In this document: piece by piece, positions 21,946 through 34,053 of the stretch
Layout: the number at the start of each line of letters is the position of its first letter
How positions within the stretch are numbered: the first letter of the stretch is position 1
From: Populus alba
Taxonomy: Eukaryota > Streptophyta > Magnoliopsida > Malpighiales > Salicaceae
NCBI RefSeq assembly: GCF_005239225.2
Contig: NC_133294.1
Location: forward strand, 15,265,631-15,329,630
DNA length: 64,000 nt
Direction: 5' to 3'
Notes under the pieces: model-generated
Databases searched by the model: none
What the model saw: the letters and a program-made list of their open reading frames with translations, nothing else
What the model was told of the DNA's origin: nothing
Program-made: the position numbers and the translations under genes

Positions 21946-24900
21946 CTCTTTTTTTTTTTTTAATTTTTTATATTTCAAAATAAAATTCAATTTAAATAAA
22001 TAATTACAATCACGTTTCAAAAATAATTCAATCATTTCATTTTTAAAAATAAAATTAGATATTTGTATAGTTATATTTGCATAAAAATAATACAGATTTT
22101 TTTTTTAAAAAAAAACTAGTTTATAAATCGTGATAAGTTAGCTTTTGATTAAAAAAAAAAAGACATTTTTTTATCAAATAAATAAATAAATAACAGAAAG
22201 GCATTTTTGCTTAAAAATAATACATTTTTCTCCGGAATTTAAAACATATTAATTCTATGGTGTTTTATTTTAATTGGTTTGAATTTTTATTCAAACGACC
22301 ATACTATTGTTAAAAACATAACAACTTTGTTAAATTAAGAAAAATACTTTTAAATATAAATTGGTTTTTTTAAAAAAATAAAATAAAACCCCAACCTAAC
22401 GGGGACCATACTCGAAAAGGAAAAGAAAAGGAAATCCCAACATAATAAATAAACTATAAAAACTACTTTATTAAAAGTCGGGCCCAAGCTTAAAGGTTTG
22501 GAGAGGTAAATAGGTGTTCTTGTCATCGAGCCGGGCTGATTCTTGATTTAGATGTGGATGCGGATCCAACCCAGTCTCCCTGGTTAGCTGGACAGGGCAG
22601 GTCTCTATCTCTTTTCACTTCCAGGTGCGAGTCTTGATTTTGAAGACCAATGACCCAGTCGACGAGCCTTGTAAGTGTTCTATCAATTGAAATTGCTTGG
22701 AGAAAAAAAAATCACTTCAAGTTTCCTACTTGAAAAATTTTATGGTGTTTCAGAAATAATTAATAATATTTTATTAGTTAATTTTTGGTTTATTCTAAAA
22801 AAAAATTATAAAGAGAATAGAAAAAATAAAACTCATGTATTGATTTAAGTTTCCATTATATAAACAACTATAAAACATGTTTTTTTTTATATGTGGAATA
22901 TAATTTTTAGAGAGTTACGATTTTTTTCAAAACATTTTATCTAAGATTTTTTTAAGATTAATTTTTTATTCACTCACAATTTATTTTAATCATACTAATA
23001 TTTTATGTTAAAGAGTTTTTTCAACAAAATTTTAACTCTAAAAACAAGTAAACTTCACTTTTAATTTTACCTCAAATATATCCTTTTACAAACCATGTTT
23101 TAAATAAATTTTTCCAACATTATTTTGATGGCACAACAAGTAAATGTCCTTATCAGTCCTCGTGTTATGAATCAGATAGTTGTCTTTTCTATTTTATCCT
23201 TGGTAATAGAATTTATTGGACTGCATTTGTCCTATATTATTCACAAGTAGTGTAATTGTGGAATAAATTTTTATATTATGATAAGCAAATATACTTAATA
23301 GTCAGCATTCAAATAATCATGGAAAAATCATTGATTCTAGGTATCTTTGATTCCCCCACCCCTAAAATGACAAATTTTGCACGTCAAATCTCATATGGTA
23401 TTAGGTAAGATCGTTTGAAAGGGAAGTGGGCAAGGGTGAGTTTTATATATGATGAAAATCATAGACATTAATTTGAATTCAATAAGTTTATAAATATAAT
23501 TTGTGAGAGAGGAATTATACATTCCTAATTTTAATTTTATTGTTTATTTAAAATAAAAACATTTCAATAATTTTATGTTAAAAGTAAAAGAGTAAAAAAT
23601 ATTGAGAAATGAAACATTAAATGCACAAGATTTTATTAAATTATGCTATTGCAGCAGTCCAATTTTTCTTGTCAATGACTATTTTTTATCAACCTGTTTC
23701 TCCATAATAAATATTAAATACCAACATTTTTTATCGTAACACCTAATTATTTTTTCAGTACGACACTTACATAATTGTCTTCCATTATTATTAAATATGG
23801 TGTATGCAACTCCAAGCTTCTAAAGATAATTTTATATAATCAAAATAATTAAACACTTCAAATCATCAAGTAAACACATAATAATAATACCACTAAAAAC
23901 CACACAATATTTAGTTTTCTAAGCTATAATTTTTTCTTTTTTTTATATAATTTATTAACTTAGTATCAGTGAGATTTTTAGTTTGATAGAAAATTTATTT
24001 TTGTAAAAGATGTATTCGTGGAAAATCTAAATTTAAAATGAAATTCTTATAAATTAACCATGATGAACAAATCTAATTAATAACCCATTGTACAATCTCA
24101 GAATGGCAAGATGAAGGATCTAATCTCTAACCTCAGCCTAGGAAACTCCGAATCTTACACCAACTTAGTTAAATGTGTGGGACTAGAGTTTGTTTGGACA
24201 GTGTGGTATTGGTTGCTTTTTAAATAGCTTTTCGTGTTGAAATACATGTCAATTATGTTTTTTTTATTTTTTAAAAATTATTTCTAACATAATTTTAATA
24301 ATAATAAAAAAATTTATGAAAACACATGTTGGAAAACAGTTCTGACCATATTGAGGCCATTTTAACACTATTTTATCCTCTTTTTCATGCAAGTAATGCA
24401 CGTTAGGCTGGATTGACCCCCACACGAAACCTCTTCATTTATTAATCCTTAAATATCCGTTACATTGAAAAAAGAAATGCCCCTTTTGCATGTTTCTTGA
24501 GTGATTGGCTAGAAATCTCCAGCTTGTAGTCATTAATAATTTTCTAGAGAATAAAATTTATCAAGAGACAATTAAAAATACTAAAAGGTGGAGAGAGAAG
24601 AAGCTTATAGTGGCGGTGGCCATGTGCTTCGGTGCGGCGGTTTATAAAAAGAAAAAAAGAAACAAAATAACGCATACTACTGTTTTGATGTCAAGACGTC
24701 CGATATTATGCATGATTCCGTCTCTAGCTGTCGTTTCTTCCGTTGGGGGAGGTGTTGTTAACGACGTTGAGATAATGACAGCTTTTTTTTTTTTTTTTTT
24801 TTTTTTTAAATAAGGGATATTTTAGAATTAATTTGTATATCGAGTAAGACTAAGTTTTTTAATTAGATAATTTTTAAAGTATATTCTCATATCGACTTTG

Positions 24901-26540
24901 TGCATTTAAATAAAATTTAATAAATTTATCTAGATATTGGTTTGAATATTTAAACCTAAAACAAAAAGAAAAAAATAATTAACTTCTTTAATTATAAGGT
25001 AATTTATCAAACCTAAAACTTATTTTCTTTAATTTTTTTTCAAAGTCTATGAATGTATAATATAATTATGTCAATTAATTATAGATTTTAAGAGAAAATT
25101 ATAATTTTAAGATTTTTATAACTGGTTTTTTTATTGATAGGTCAATATCTAATGATAGAAATTGTCAATAAAAAATGTGATGAATGTTGTTTTTTAAAGT
25201 ATTTTTTATTTTAAAAAATATTAAAATAAATATATTTTTTATTTTTTAAATTTTATTTTGATATTATACCATCATATTAAAATAATAAAAAATATTAATT
25301 TTTTTAATTTAAAGTAAAAAAGTAATCAAGATTTAATAAAAAACCGATTTAATGGCAGGGGGCCATACCACCTAGAATTTAACGACGTGAATGTTATTAA
25401 TTATTTTGTGTATGCCAGGTGTACCAAACGGTGATAAGACACCGTCATCTGACGCCGCCTAGTCTGTCCCTTCTCAATCTCAAAGCCGCGTAAAACGGGT
25501 CCCAATGATCGTCCCATCCACCATTTCCCTTCTTAAAAAAAATTCAATGTTAAGTGATTTTTTTTTAATTGTTTTTAAACTATATTTTATCTAAAAAAAT
25601 ATCAAAGTTTTTTAAAAAATATTTTTAAGATTTTTTTTTTAATTTTTTTATATTAATATAATATATTTTTAAAAATATTATTTAAATATATTTTTAATTA
25701 AAAAATAATTTTAAAAAATAATTTTAAAAAATATCAAATATCATATTACCAATCGCACACTAAATCATTTCTCTTGAAAAAAAACAAAACTGTACATAAA
25801 TATAATGGTCTTGTATATAAATTATTCTCAAATTGTTTTAGCTTGTAGCCTATTAAATTATCTGTGCTTCACTAATAAAATAATTTCTTTCTGGGTTAAG
25901 CTTGCTTTTGTTTTTGGGTATTAAAAAAATTATTGTTTTGAAAAAAATATCAAATTAATATTTTTTTAGTATTTTTAATGTTTTTTATGTGATAATATTA
26001 AAAATAAAAATCTGAAAAAATTAATAAATTTTCAAATAAAAACTATTTAAAAAAAATAATATAAAAAATGTGAAACATAAATAACCACACAAATAGACCT
26101 CAGACGTAAACTTGGCTACTCCTGTGCATAAATTCCATTCTTTACAATGACACATGAGAAATTTTATGGTGTGATTATATTGTCGGCAACTCCATATTTT
26201 ATTATACAGTAAAGAAAAAGATTTTAAAAATATATTTTTTTGATAGAAAATAAATTTTTTATCATTTTTTTTGGGGATAAGTACGATTTTCTTATATATA
26301 ACTTTGTTAGTGTAAGCTTTAAATTCTTGTTTTTTTTTTTTTTTTTTAATCAAATCAACAGCAATAATTATCAATATATTATATATATATATAATAATAA
26401 TAACAGTTGAGTTGTTTTTTGAAGGAAGCAAGAAGTTTCCATCCTTTTTCTTCTTCTTGTGGGCCCTCCTTTTTCACTGGTAAATGAGAATGACAGCCTA
26501 ATCACCAGCCTGGAAAGCAAAGGGTTTCTATAAGTAGCAT
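21946..26540. other. AT-rich intergenic DNA upstream of the receptor kinase
   Basis: No gene supported over about 4.6 kb. Diverged MITE-like blocks occur at about 24190-24345, 25180-25330, 25545-25765 and 25920-26040. A less AT-rich patch at 25380-25520 has no frame of note. Frames 24505-24813 and 26021-26431 run through poly-Lys/poly-Phe simple sequence and are not credible. Confidence 0.5.
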
Positions 26541-26544
26541 TAGC

Positions 26545-26748
26545 GGTGTGTTTGGGAAGATAGAATTGTATTTTTTAAAAGTGTTTTTTTATTTAAAAGT
26601 ATATTTAAATATATTTTTTTTTTTTAAAATTTATTTTTATATAAATATATTAAAATAATTTAAAAATGCATATAAAAAATTAATTTAAAATAAAAATAAA
26701 AATTAAAGTTTTTATAAAAATCCAGTTAAAACACCTCCCAAACGCCTC
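26545..26748. mobile_element. MITE-like element just upstream of the receptor-kinase gene
   Basis: The left end GGTGTGTTTGGGAAG and right end CTCCCAAACGCC are inverted to each other. The interior is the usual A/T palindromic sequence with ATATTAAAATAATTT. It lies about 455 bp before the kinase ATG and only about 10 bp after a TATA-like TATAAGTA at 26529, so it may be inside the promoter or 5' leader. Confidence 0.6.
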
Positions 26749-27202
26749 CTGAAAATCTCGATGCTTGATGGGTTTTCATGGCTTCACTCATTCATTGTCT
26801 ACTGGTCTTTGATCATTAACTCCAACCCAATTCTCTCTTTGATCATAGCTTCTCTACTTTTCTTTCTTTCTTCTTGAGGTAAGATTGTATATTTCAGCAA
26901 AAGCTTTTGTCTTTGCTAATCTTCAGACTGCATTCTTTTATATTTTATCACCGTCTTTTAATAGAGCCAAGGTAGGCTGAAGTTGGTCTGCATAGATCTG
27001 AGGTTCTTGAGGATATTGTTTTGGAGGCATTTAGTGATTGGGGAGCTAGGTTCATAAGGCCTCAGGCTTGCTAGGGGAAATTCTTCTGGTTCCTAGATAT
27101 CTTTGTGAAGTGGGGTTTTTTTTTTTTTTTTTTTTTTGTCTTTGGAGTTGGGAATTGGGCATTTTTAGGTTGCTAGGAGCTTGAGGATTTGGGATACTGC
27201 AA

Positions 27203-29737
27203 ATGGTGAGGATGAAAGGAGAGAGTTGGTTACCTGTAGTTGTTGCTTTCGTTTTATTTGAGCTCATTGGTCATAATATATCATTTGCTGCATTCACTCC
27301 TCCTGATAACTACTTGATTGCTTGTGGTTCTACACAAAGTGTCACCTTTCAAGGTAAAACTTATGTTCCTGATTCAGGGCATTCTTCTCTCACTATAAAA
27401 AGTGGGACTTCTGTTGTTGCTAAGTCCAATTCTAGTTTCCCATCTCCAATCTATCAATCTGCTCGAATTTTCTCTGGCATATCATCTTACAAATTTGATA
27501 TCAAGCAAGAAGGCAGGCATTGGATCCGCCTTTATTTTTACCCTATTCCAAACTCAGGCCATAACTTGATGTCTTCGTTGATTACAGTAGCCACAGATGA
27601 TTTTGTACTCTTGAACAATTTTACATTCAAGAACTATAATGGTTCTTATATGTTTAAGGAGTATGCAGTCAATGTGACTTCTGATACTTTGACCCTTTCC
27701 TTCATTCATTCAAACAATTCCGTCACATTTGTTAATGCAATCGAAGTTGTTTCTGTTCCTGATGGAGTACTTCCAGACCAGGCATTAGCTATAAATCCGT
27801 CTTCTCCTGTTAGTGGTCTCTCTGAACTTGCCTTTGAAACTGTTTTCCGGTTAAACACGGGAGGTCCGTTGATCACTGCTGAGAATGATACTCTTGGGAG
27901 GATTTGGGAAAATGATGCCAAATATCTCCATATGAACAGCTCTGCATTGAATGTTTCAGTTAACCCTGCATCCATAAGATATCCACCTTCTCTCACTACT
28001 GAAATAGCACCATATTGGGTTTATGCCTCCGCCGAAGTAATGGGAGATGCAAAAGTAGCCAACACGAACTTCAACATAACTTGGGTGTTCTCTGTCAACC
28101 AAAACTTCAGCTATTTTGTGCGGGCACATTTCTGTGATATCGTGAGCAAGGCTCTGAACAATCTTGTATTCAATCTGTACATAAATGATGATATTGCCGT
28201 TGAGAGTCTTGACCTCTCAACCTTTACTGGTGGCTTGAATGTACCCTATTACAGAGACTTTGTCTCCAACGCATCAGTAGATTCAGATACTTTCACTGTA
28301 AGTATTGGTCCAGATACAACATCGGATATGATAAATGCAATTATGAATGGGCTGGAGATTTTCAAGATCAGCAATGAAGTTAAAAGCTTGGATGGGCTTT
28401 CTTCTGTTGAGAGCGTCCTTCCTCAATCACCCTCGAAGAAAAAGAAGATTGGAATTATTATTGGTTCACTTGTTGGAGCCCTGGGTGCATTTGGTTTGAT
28501 TTGTCTCTGTTACTGTTGCTTGGCAGCCCGCAGGTCAAAGACGACTACTCACCAGGCACATCCATGGCTGCCATTGCCATTATATGGAAACTCTCAGACC
28601 AAGATGTCCACAACTTCTCAAAAGAGTGGAACAGCAAGCTGCATCTCGTTGGTTTCCTCTAATGGTCGGCTCTTCACATTCCAAGAAATCCTTGATGCAA
28701 CGAACAAGTTTGATGAGAGCCTGCTTCTTGGGATTGGCGGCTTTGGCAGGGTGTACAAAGGAACCCTTGAAGATGGAACTAAAGTTGCTGTCAAAAGAGG
28801 AAATCCCAGATCTGAACAAGGTCTTGCTGAATTCCGAACAGAGATTGAAATGTTATCAAAGCTTCGCCACCGTCATCTTGTCTCACTTATTGGCTATTGT
28901 GATGAGCGGTCTGAAATGATTCTTGTCTACGAATACATGGCTAATGGACCACTCAGGAGCCATCTATATGGCACCGATCTACCGCCTCTATCATGGAAGC
29001 AACGTCTTGAAATATGCATTGGGGCTGGCAGGGGCCTGCATTATCTCCACACAGGTGCTGCTCAAAGCATTATTCACCGAGATGTTAAGACAACGAACAT
29101 TCTTTTGGATGAGAGTTTCGTTGCCAAAGTTGCTGATTTTGGCCTCTCAAAAACAGGCCCAGCTATTGATCAGACGCATGTGAGTACAGCTGTTAAGGGT
29201 AGCTTTGGTTACCTTGATCCTGAGTACTTCAGAAGGCAACAACTCACAGAGAAGTCAGATGTGTATTCATTTGGAGTGGTTTTAATGGAAGTTCTCTGCA
29301 CTAGACCAGCTCTAAACCCTGTTCTCCCGAGGGAACAAGTCAATATAGCAGAGTGGGCAATGACCTGGCAGAAGAAGGGCATGTTGGATCAAATCATGGA
29401 CTCTAATCTAGCAGGAAAGGTGAATCCAGCGTCTCTCAAAAAATTTGGGGAGACAGCTGAGAAATGCCTTGCAGAGCATGGAGTTGACAGGCCATCGATG
29501 GGAGATGTCTTGTGGAATCTTGAGTATGCTCTTCAGCTTGAGGAGACCTCATCTGCCCTCATGGAACCTGAAGACAACAGTACAAACCATATCCCAGGCA
29601 TTCCATTGACGCCACTCGAACAATTCGATAACAGCACAAGTATAATTGATGGAGGGAATTCTGGAACAGAAGAAGATGCCGAAGATGTGGCCACTAGTGC
29701 TGTATTTTCTCAGCTAGTGAATCCTCGTGGAAGATGA
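27203..29737 (+). CDS. THE1: THESEUS1-type CrRLK1L receptor-like kinase (844 aa, intronless)
   Basis: Plasma-membrane cell-wall-integrity receptor. The THESEUS1 family senses wall damage and RALF peptides and restrains cell elongation. Order: signal peptide (about 1-30, hydrophobic VVVAFVLFELIGHN), tandem malectin-like domains (about 30-400, starting FTPPDNYLIACGS, many N-x-S/T sites), a transmembrane helix (about 416-438) after a KKKK stretch, then a Ser/Thr kinase. Kinase landmarks: GIGGFGRVYKG loop (about 509-519), VAVK lysine K531, HRDVKTTN (H625, R626, D627), DFG (645-647) and GSFGYLDPEYFRRQQLTEKS; all catalytic residues are present. The single exon is typical of CrRLK1L genes. An alternative start is M4. 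A GTAAG at 26879 hints at a 5'-leader intron. Recalled Arabidopsis THE1 (At5g54380) neighbours a HAL2-like gene, as here. Confidence 0.93.
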   Translation: MVRMKGESWLPVVVAFVLFELIGHNISFAAFTPPDNYLIACGSTQSVTFQGKTYVPDSGHSSLTIKSGTSVVAKSNSSFPSPIYQSARIFSGISSYKFDIKQEGRHWIRLYFYPIPNSGHNLMSSLITVATDDFVLLNNFTFKNYNGSYMFKEYAVNVTSDTLTLSFIHSNNSVTFVNAIEVVSVPDGVLPDQALAINPSSPVSGLSELAFETVFRLNTGGPLITAENDTLGRIWENDAKYLHMNSSALNVSVNPASIRYPPSLTTEIAPYWVYASAEVMGDAKVANTNFNITWVFSVNQNFSYFVRAHFCDIVSKALNNLVFNLYINDDIAVESLDLSTFTGGLNVPYYRDFVSNASVDSDTFTVSIGPDTTSDMINAIMNGLEIFKISNEVKSLDGLSSVESVLPQSPSKKKKIGIIIGSLVGALGAFGLICLCYCCLAARRSKTTTHQAHPWLPLPLYGNSQTKMSTTSQKSGTASCISLVSSNGRLFTFQEILDATNKFDESLLLGIGGFGRVYKGTLEDGTKVAVKRGNPRSEQGLAEFRTEIEMLSKLRHRHLVSLIGYCDERSEMILVYEYMANGPLRSHLYGTDLPPLSWKQRLEICIGAGRGLHYLHTGAAQSIIHRDVKTTNILLDESFVAKVADFGLSKTGPAIDQTHVSTAVKGSFGYLDPEYFRRQQLTEKSDVYSFGVVLMEVLCTRPALNPVLPREQVNIAEWAMTWQKKGMLDQIMDSNLAGKVNPASLKKFGETAEKCLAEHGVDRPSMGDVLWNLEYALQLEETSSALMEPEDNSTNHIPGIPLTPLEQFDNSTSIIDGGNSGTEEDAEDVATSAVFSQLVNPRGR

Positions 29738-31651
29738 GAAGCGAAGGCTTCCATCCATTCTTGGACAAAGGACATTCTGGTGAAGATTCTGGGGAATGTT
29801 CCCAGATAAATGTGAAGATATGAACAAAAGTTATCTCTTGTTACGTTATTCAAATTTTTTACCTCAAATTTTCTTCCATAGCTTGTAATATAGTTGAGTG
29901 ATGCGTGCGAATCAATCCATCAGAAACTGCACGGTACCATAAGGGTTCTATTATTGTCTTGATCTAAAATTCTTCTGGCTTCCAGCTGCCATGCTATTTA
30001 TTTTTCACACAATTACTGGATATTCAATGTGTTGGGTCACAGATTGATTATAGAAACAAGGCACAGCTCACCGTCTTAGTATTCTGGTATACTTGCTATG
30101 CTAGCTTGAATTTGTGATGTCTTGTATTTCTGATATGCTACTGCGTTACATAGAACAAAACAAATTTCTCTCCAGGTGTAAGACATGATTTGTGGGAGCT
30201 CATTCCCAACAATGAGATTCAGCCTCTACTCCAAAGCTTTCATTTTCTAGTTCTTGTGATCTGGAAAGTACTATATAAATCTTCTTATGTAATAAATTGT
30301 GCGTTTTACATAGCATCCAATTTGATCACGACAGTGTCTAGCTATTTCAGCAGTTTATCCACTTCCTTACTATGGTCATTATGGAGAACAAACAGGAGCC
30401 ATGATTGACAGCAACGACAGGCCAGCTTCTGTTCACGAAAAATAGAAAGAAAAAAAGAAGAGCTTTGTGAATAACCTCTGGTAAAGCAATTGCTGCACAA
30501 TCACTGAACACTTTTCTGGTCTTCGAATATTTTTTTATCTAAGACTTTGGATCGAACTGGTCTCTAGCGAACATGACTCCAGAAGAAACAGTAACTGGCC
30601 CATGAATCTTGAACCGTGTGAGTCTGGTCAGACTGGATGGGTTGCAGAAGGGTCCTATTCGTTTAAAATTGGGTTTAGTAGTAATTATGGTATAAAATAT
30701 ATCTGTTTTTAGAAATATATTAAAATATATTTTTTTATTTTTTTAAATTATTTTTGACATTAACACATCAAAAAACGATATAAAAATATAAAAAAAAATT
30801 AAAATTTAAAAAACAAGATTTACATCATATTCTAAAAATATACCCTAAATCTTGTTCCATGGAGATTTTCCGCCTTTGCTGGCCCAAGGTTGAATGCTTT
30901 CAATCCTTATATTCTCTGAAGGAGAAAGTTTTACAAATGACCTGAGTCTGGACCATGAGAATCGGTCATTAGAATAGGATTAAGATATCTTTACACAATT
31001 TAATTTTTTTATTTATTGAATTGAATTAGCTCTCACTACTCGAATGAGGAAAACAAAAAGAATCAGGCTATTAGCAAAGTATTTTGTTATGCAAAATCCC
31101 TTTATATCAACTCATAGTTCTTTTTTTTTTTTTTTTAATAAGAAGACATTAAATACCTTTCCGATTCCTATCTTTTGATTTATATTATTTTTAAATATAT
31201 ATCTTCAAGTAAAATTCTTATAGAATTGAATTTTATATGCATTTACACTATCTTATTCAACAATAAAAACTTATATTATTAATTATGATGTAAATGTATG
31301 TTTTATATTATTTTTAATAATACATGAAAAGGAATCACAAAAAACGCTAACTAGGACTAATGGAGGAGGCAACCGTTGGTTGGATCCTCTAATTAACATG
31401 GGAGAGAAATGAAAGAACCAAAGACGACTGTCAAGATCGAACCATAAAGCAAATAACTTAACACGTAACTTCGAGAATGAAGATTTGAAAAGAACTAGCA
31501 AAAATGACAGAACAAATTTCATAATAAAAATGGAAATCATTGTTTTGTAGCAGACCATAATCCTCCTGAAACTCTTACCAAATGAGTTTCAATTATTCCG
31601 GAAGAAGTTGAAACTTCCGGTGTTATTTTTGCACATGACAACTATCCCCAC
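29738..31651. other. 3' flank of the receptor kinase and intergenic DNA
   Basis: 29.74-30.4 kb is probably kinase 3' UTR and flank. A MITE-like copy is at about 30665-30852. Frames at 30190-30408 and 31283-31558 show no domain. No gene seen. Confidence 0.5.
30665..30852. mobile_element. MITE-like dispersed AT-rich element
   Basis: Ends GGGTTTAGTAGTAATTATGG and (right) AAAAATATACCCTAAATC are partly inverted. The core TTTTTGACATTAACACATC is the family core. Non-coding. Confidence 0.5.
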
Positions 31652-32778
31652 TCACTTCCTGCAAACTATTCCATGTCCACTGCCGGAACCTCCGGTGCAA
31701 TCAAGCTTGCCAAAATCCATCAGAAGAGTGTCCTTTTGGTCCAAAACCCCAGCTGGAGAGAACACGCAAGCGCCACAATCGGCAGAGAGAAGAGATGGTG
31801 TCCTAAACATTTCCTCTCCTCCCACAACTGGCATTGCAACTCCTGGCTTCGCCGGGTTCTTGAAATCAGGCTGGTAAGTCCTCCCAATTACCCCTTCAAC
31901 TTTCGACGATAGACCAAAGAACTGGAATTGAACCTCTAAGTGAGCAAAACAGTTATCGGAAGGTATCTGATAGTTATGAATCCTGTCATCTTCTTTGGTT
32001 ACTGGCACAACATTGATTGAGATCTCTGCAACCTCCGGGAGAGTGACTAGGACACTGTTCTTGCTCGATGTTCTCTGTACTTTAATATCACTATCTGGGG
32101 ATTGCCATGTAGATAACTGACCTTCCGGTATGATTAGATCCTCCCCATTGTGGGAGAATTTTAGATGGTCAACCTCACCATTCCAGGTTGATGCTTCGGT
32201 GGCCTCAAGAGAGAAACTGTGCGAGTCGAAGAGGATGCCAAGAGCTTGAATCCATGTATAGTCCCTGGTTCTGCCTGCTGGCCGAAGGCCAATAAAACGG
32301 GCATTGATTTGTAGGTTGAGATCAGATACTAAGCTGAAATGTTCATTGCTTTTGCCATGAAAGTAAAAGACAATGCCATCTCCACCAATGAACCGGGGGT
32401 CCAAGCATGCTGCTCCAGGTGCATCGCAATTCGGTTTGATACCTATAATCACCAAGAAAATCATTTTGAGTCGTATAATTACTAGTATAATCCATCAAAT
32501 GAGGAAAGCTGTTCTGATTTATGAGATTATATAACCGTTGTAAATAAACACTTACGTTTGCATTCGGTCTGGCATACGGGCGAGTTACAGTTCAAACGAC
32601 AAACTTTTCTCACTTTGGGGTCGGTTGGATTTGCTTCAGGGCATTCAGCTGGACATGCAATCTTCTTGCGAGCACATGGCCCGCTGATACAGGTCCGATA
32701 CTCAGCATAGATTTGTGCTGCACAACATGCAAGTAGCAGAATCATCAACAAGCCATAATTGCTACTCGAAACCTTCAT
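31652..32778 (-). CDS. Root-cap / LEA-related secreted protein (2 exons, 337 aa)
   Basis: Exons 32778-32556 and 32442-31652 join in frame through a GT-AG intron that splits an Arg codon, giving 337 residues. The N-terminus is a signal peptide (LLMILLLACCAAQIYA) followed by a Cys-rich region (ten or more Cys in about 50 residues: CISGPCARKKIACPAEC, CRLNCNSPVC), then a root-cap-family domain (DPRFIGGDGIVFYFHGKSNE, TWIQALGILFD, GRTYQPDFKNPAKPGVAMP) ending GHGIVCRK. Family members are described as LEA-related, root-cap-expressed extracellular proteins; a molecular function is not established. It lies 3' to 3' with the THE1-type gene. I recall Arabidopsis At5g54370 as the same family next to THE1. 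A diverged, broken copy lies 2.4 kb to the right. Confidence 0.88.
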
Positions 32779-32862
32779 AGCTATTTCCCTTCAATGACCT
32801 AAAGATATAATAGATTGTTGGAAACAAACCTGTACTTATACTTGCCTCTAAAATTCTGATCT

Positions 32863-32870
32863 CTATATAG
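32863..32870 (-). promoter_or_regulatory. Probable TATA box of the root-cap/LEA-related gene
   Basis: CTATATAG (symmetric on both strands) lies about 85 bp before the minus-strand ATG at 32778. Position is typical, no experimental support. Confidence 0.5.
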
Positions 32871-34053
32871 ATTTTAACAAGTGGGATTTCTTCTCCTTCT
32901 TTTAAAAAGGTCAAAAATAAAAATAAAAATAAAAAAACCAACTTGCAAATTCGATTTCTTGTTTAGCTGAACTTACATGTGGGTGTCCTTCAAGTACATT
33001 TATGGATAGTTAATTTCTGGTCAATGCTTTAGAGCTCAAATCACAATTTAAAATTGTACTCCAAGGTGATTCAAAGCCTTTCCAAGGGTGGCGTACGAGA
33101 CCTACTGGTTTGGGCGTTCATTAAAGGGAATCAGCATGTTGAGTCCATGTGATAGCCACACCCTTTTAGCCTGGAAAACCGCTATGAATTCCTGTTTTTT
33201 TGCTGCTGCATGTTCCTTGATAGCGTTCCCTGGCTAATTACAGAGCACATACTCTCTGTTCAATGTCAACATCATTTTTTTACTCCCACTTGCGGCATTG
33301 CAGGTTTTCATTCCAGACATCCTTGACCATCAAACTCTTTCTCCTCCTCAAGAATCGAAGTCCTCACAATCGCCTTTGAAAAATAGAGCAGTGTCGTCCC
33401 AGGAGCAATAACTGGCCAATAACCAGTAACCACATAACTTGGAGTCTAGACAGTGAAAATGGGGTTTGTTTTTATCACTTGTGAAGTGAGCATGTAAGCT
33501 TCTGACAGTGACTCTTGAAAGAGAGTAAAAGTACAATGAAATCCCTATAAAGTGGTTCAACTACAAACTAAGGATTAGTACTATAGCTTTATTGCTAATA
33601 GGTTAAACGGGCACTGTTCTCATTTGTTTGTTTCGGCTTGCAAAACCGACAGATAGATCAAGTTGCTGTCCCATGTTGATTGAAAATGTCATCATAAAGC
33701 AACATTTTTAGGAATTCCAGCTTGAACAATCAGAAGCACAACAGTCTATATGCGACATTGTCCAATCCAGTGGTACATTCCCCTTGGATATATTATCTTG
33801 TAGCCCGGTTGGTGAAGTTATCCATCAATCATACATCGTTTATTCATTTTTCATTATCCTTATTCACCTAGATTCTTAGGACAAGACAAGCATCTGCAGA
33901 CACATTATTTTTTCCTCCTGCACAAGAAAAGATGCCATACATGATATGTGCATCCTGCCCTATAAGATTCTCTCATCGCTCATGATTGATATAATCTCCC
34001 TAGCTTCTAACATAGACACACCCCTGTTCCCAAGAATTTTGCGTTTGAGAGTC
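32871..34053. other. Intergenic region between divergently transcribed genes
   Basis: It holds the promoters of the minus-strand root-cap gene and the plus-strand Bet v 1-like gene. The sequence is less AT-rich than most spacers. A minus frame at 33348-33560 has no recognisable domain. A TATA-like CCTATAAGA near 33959 lies about 95 bp before the Bet v 1-like ATG. Confidence 0.5.

Noticed and set aside
24505..24813. 102-codon plus-strand frame
   Set aside because: It ends in a poly-Phe run from a T homopolymer and shows no domain, promoter or splice support.
33348..33560. 70-codon minus frame in the spacer between root-cap and Bet v 1-like genes
   Set aside because: No domain, no promoter or splice context; likely chance in a less AT-rich spacer.
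33946..34053. Upstream in-frame ATG extending the Bet v 1-like protein by 36 residues
   Set aside because: The extension is not conserved in the family, whose members start at MIKEVKTQ-like sequence; a TATA-like site also lies after this ATG.
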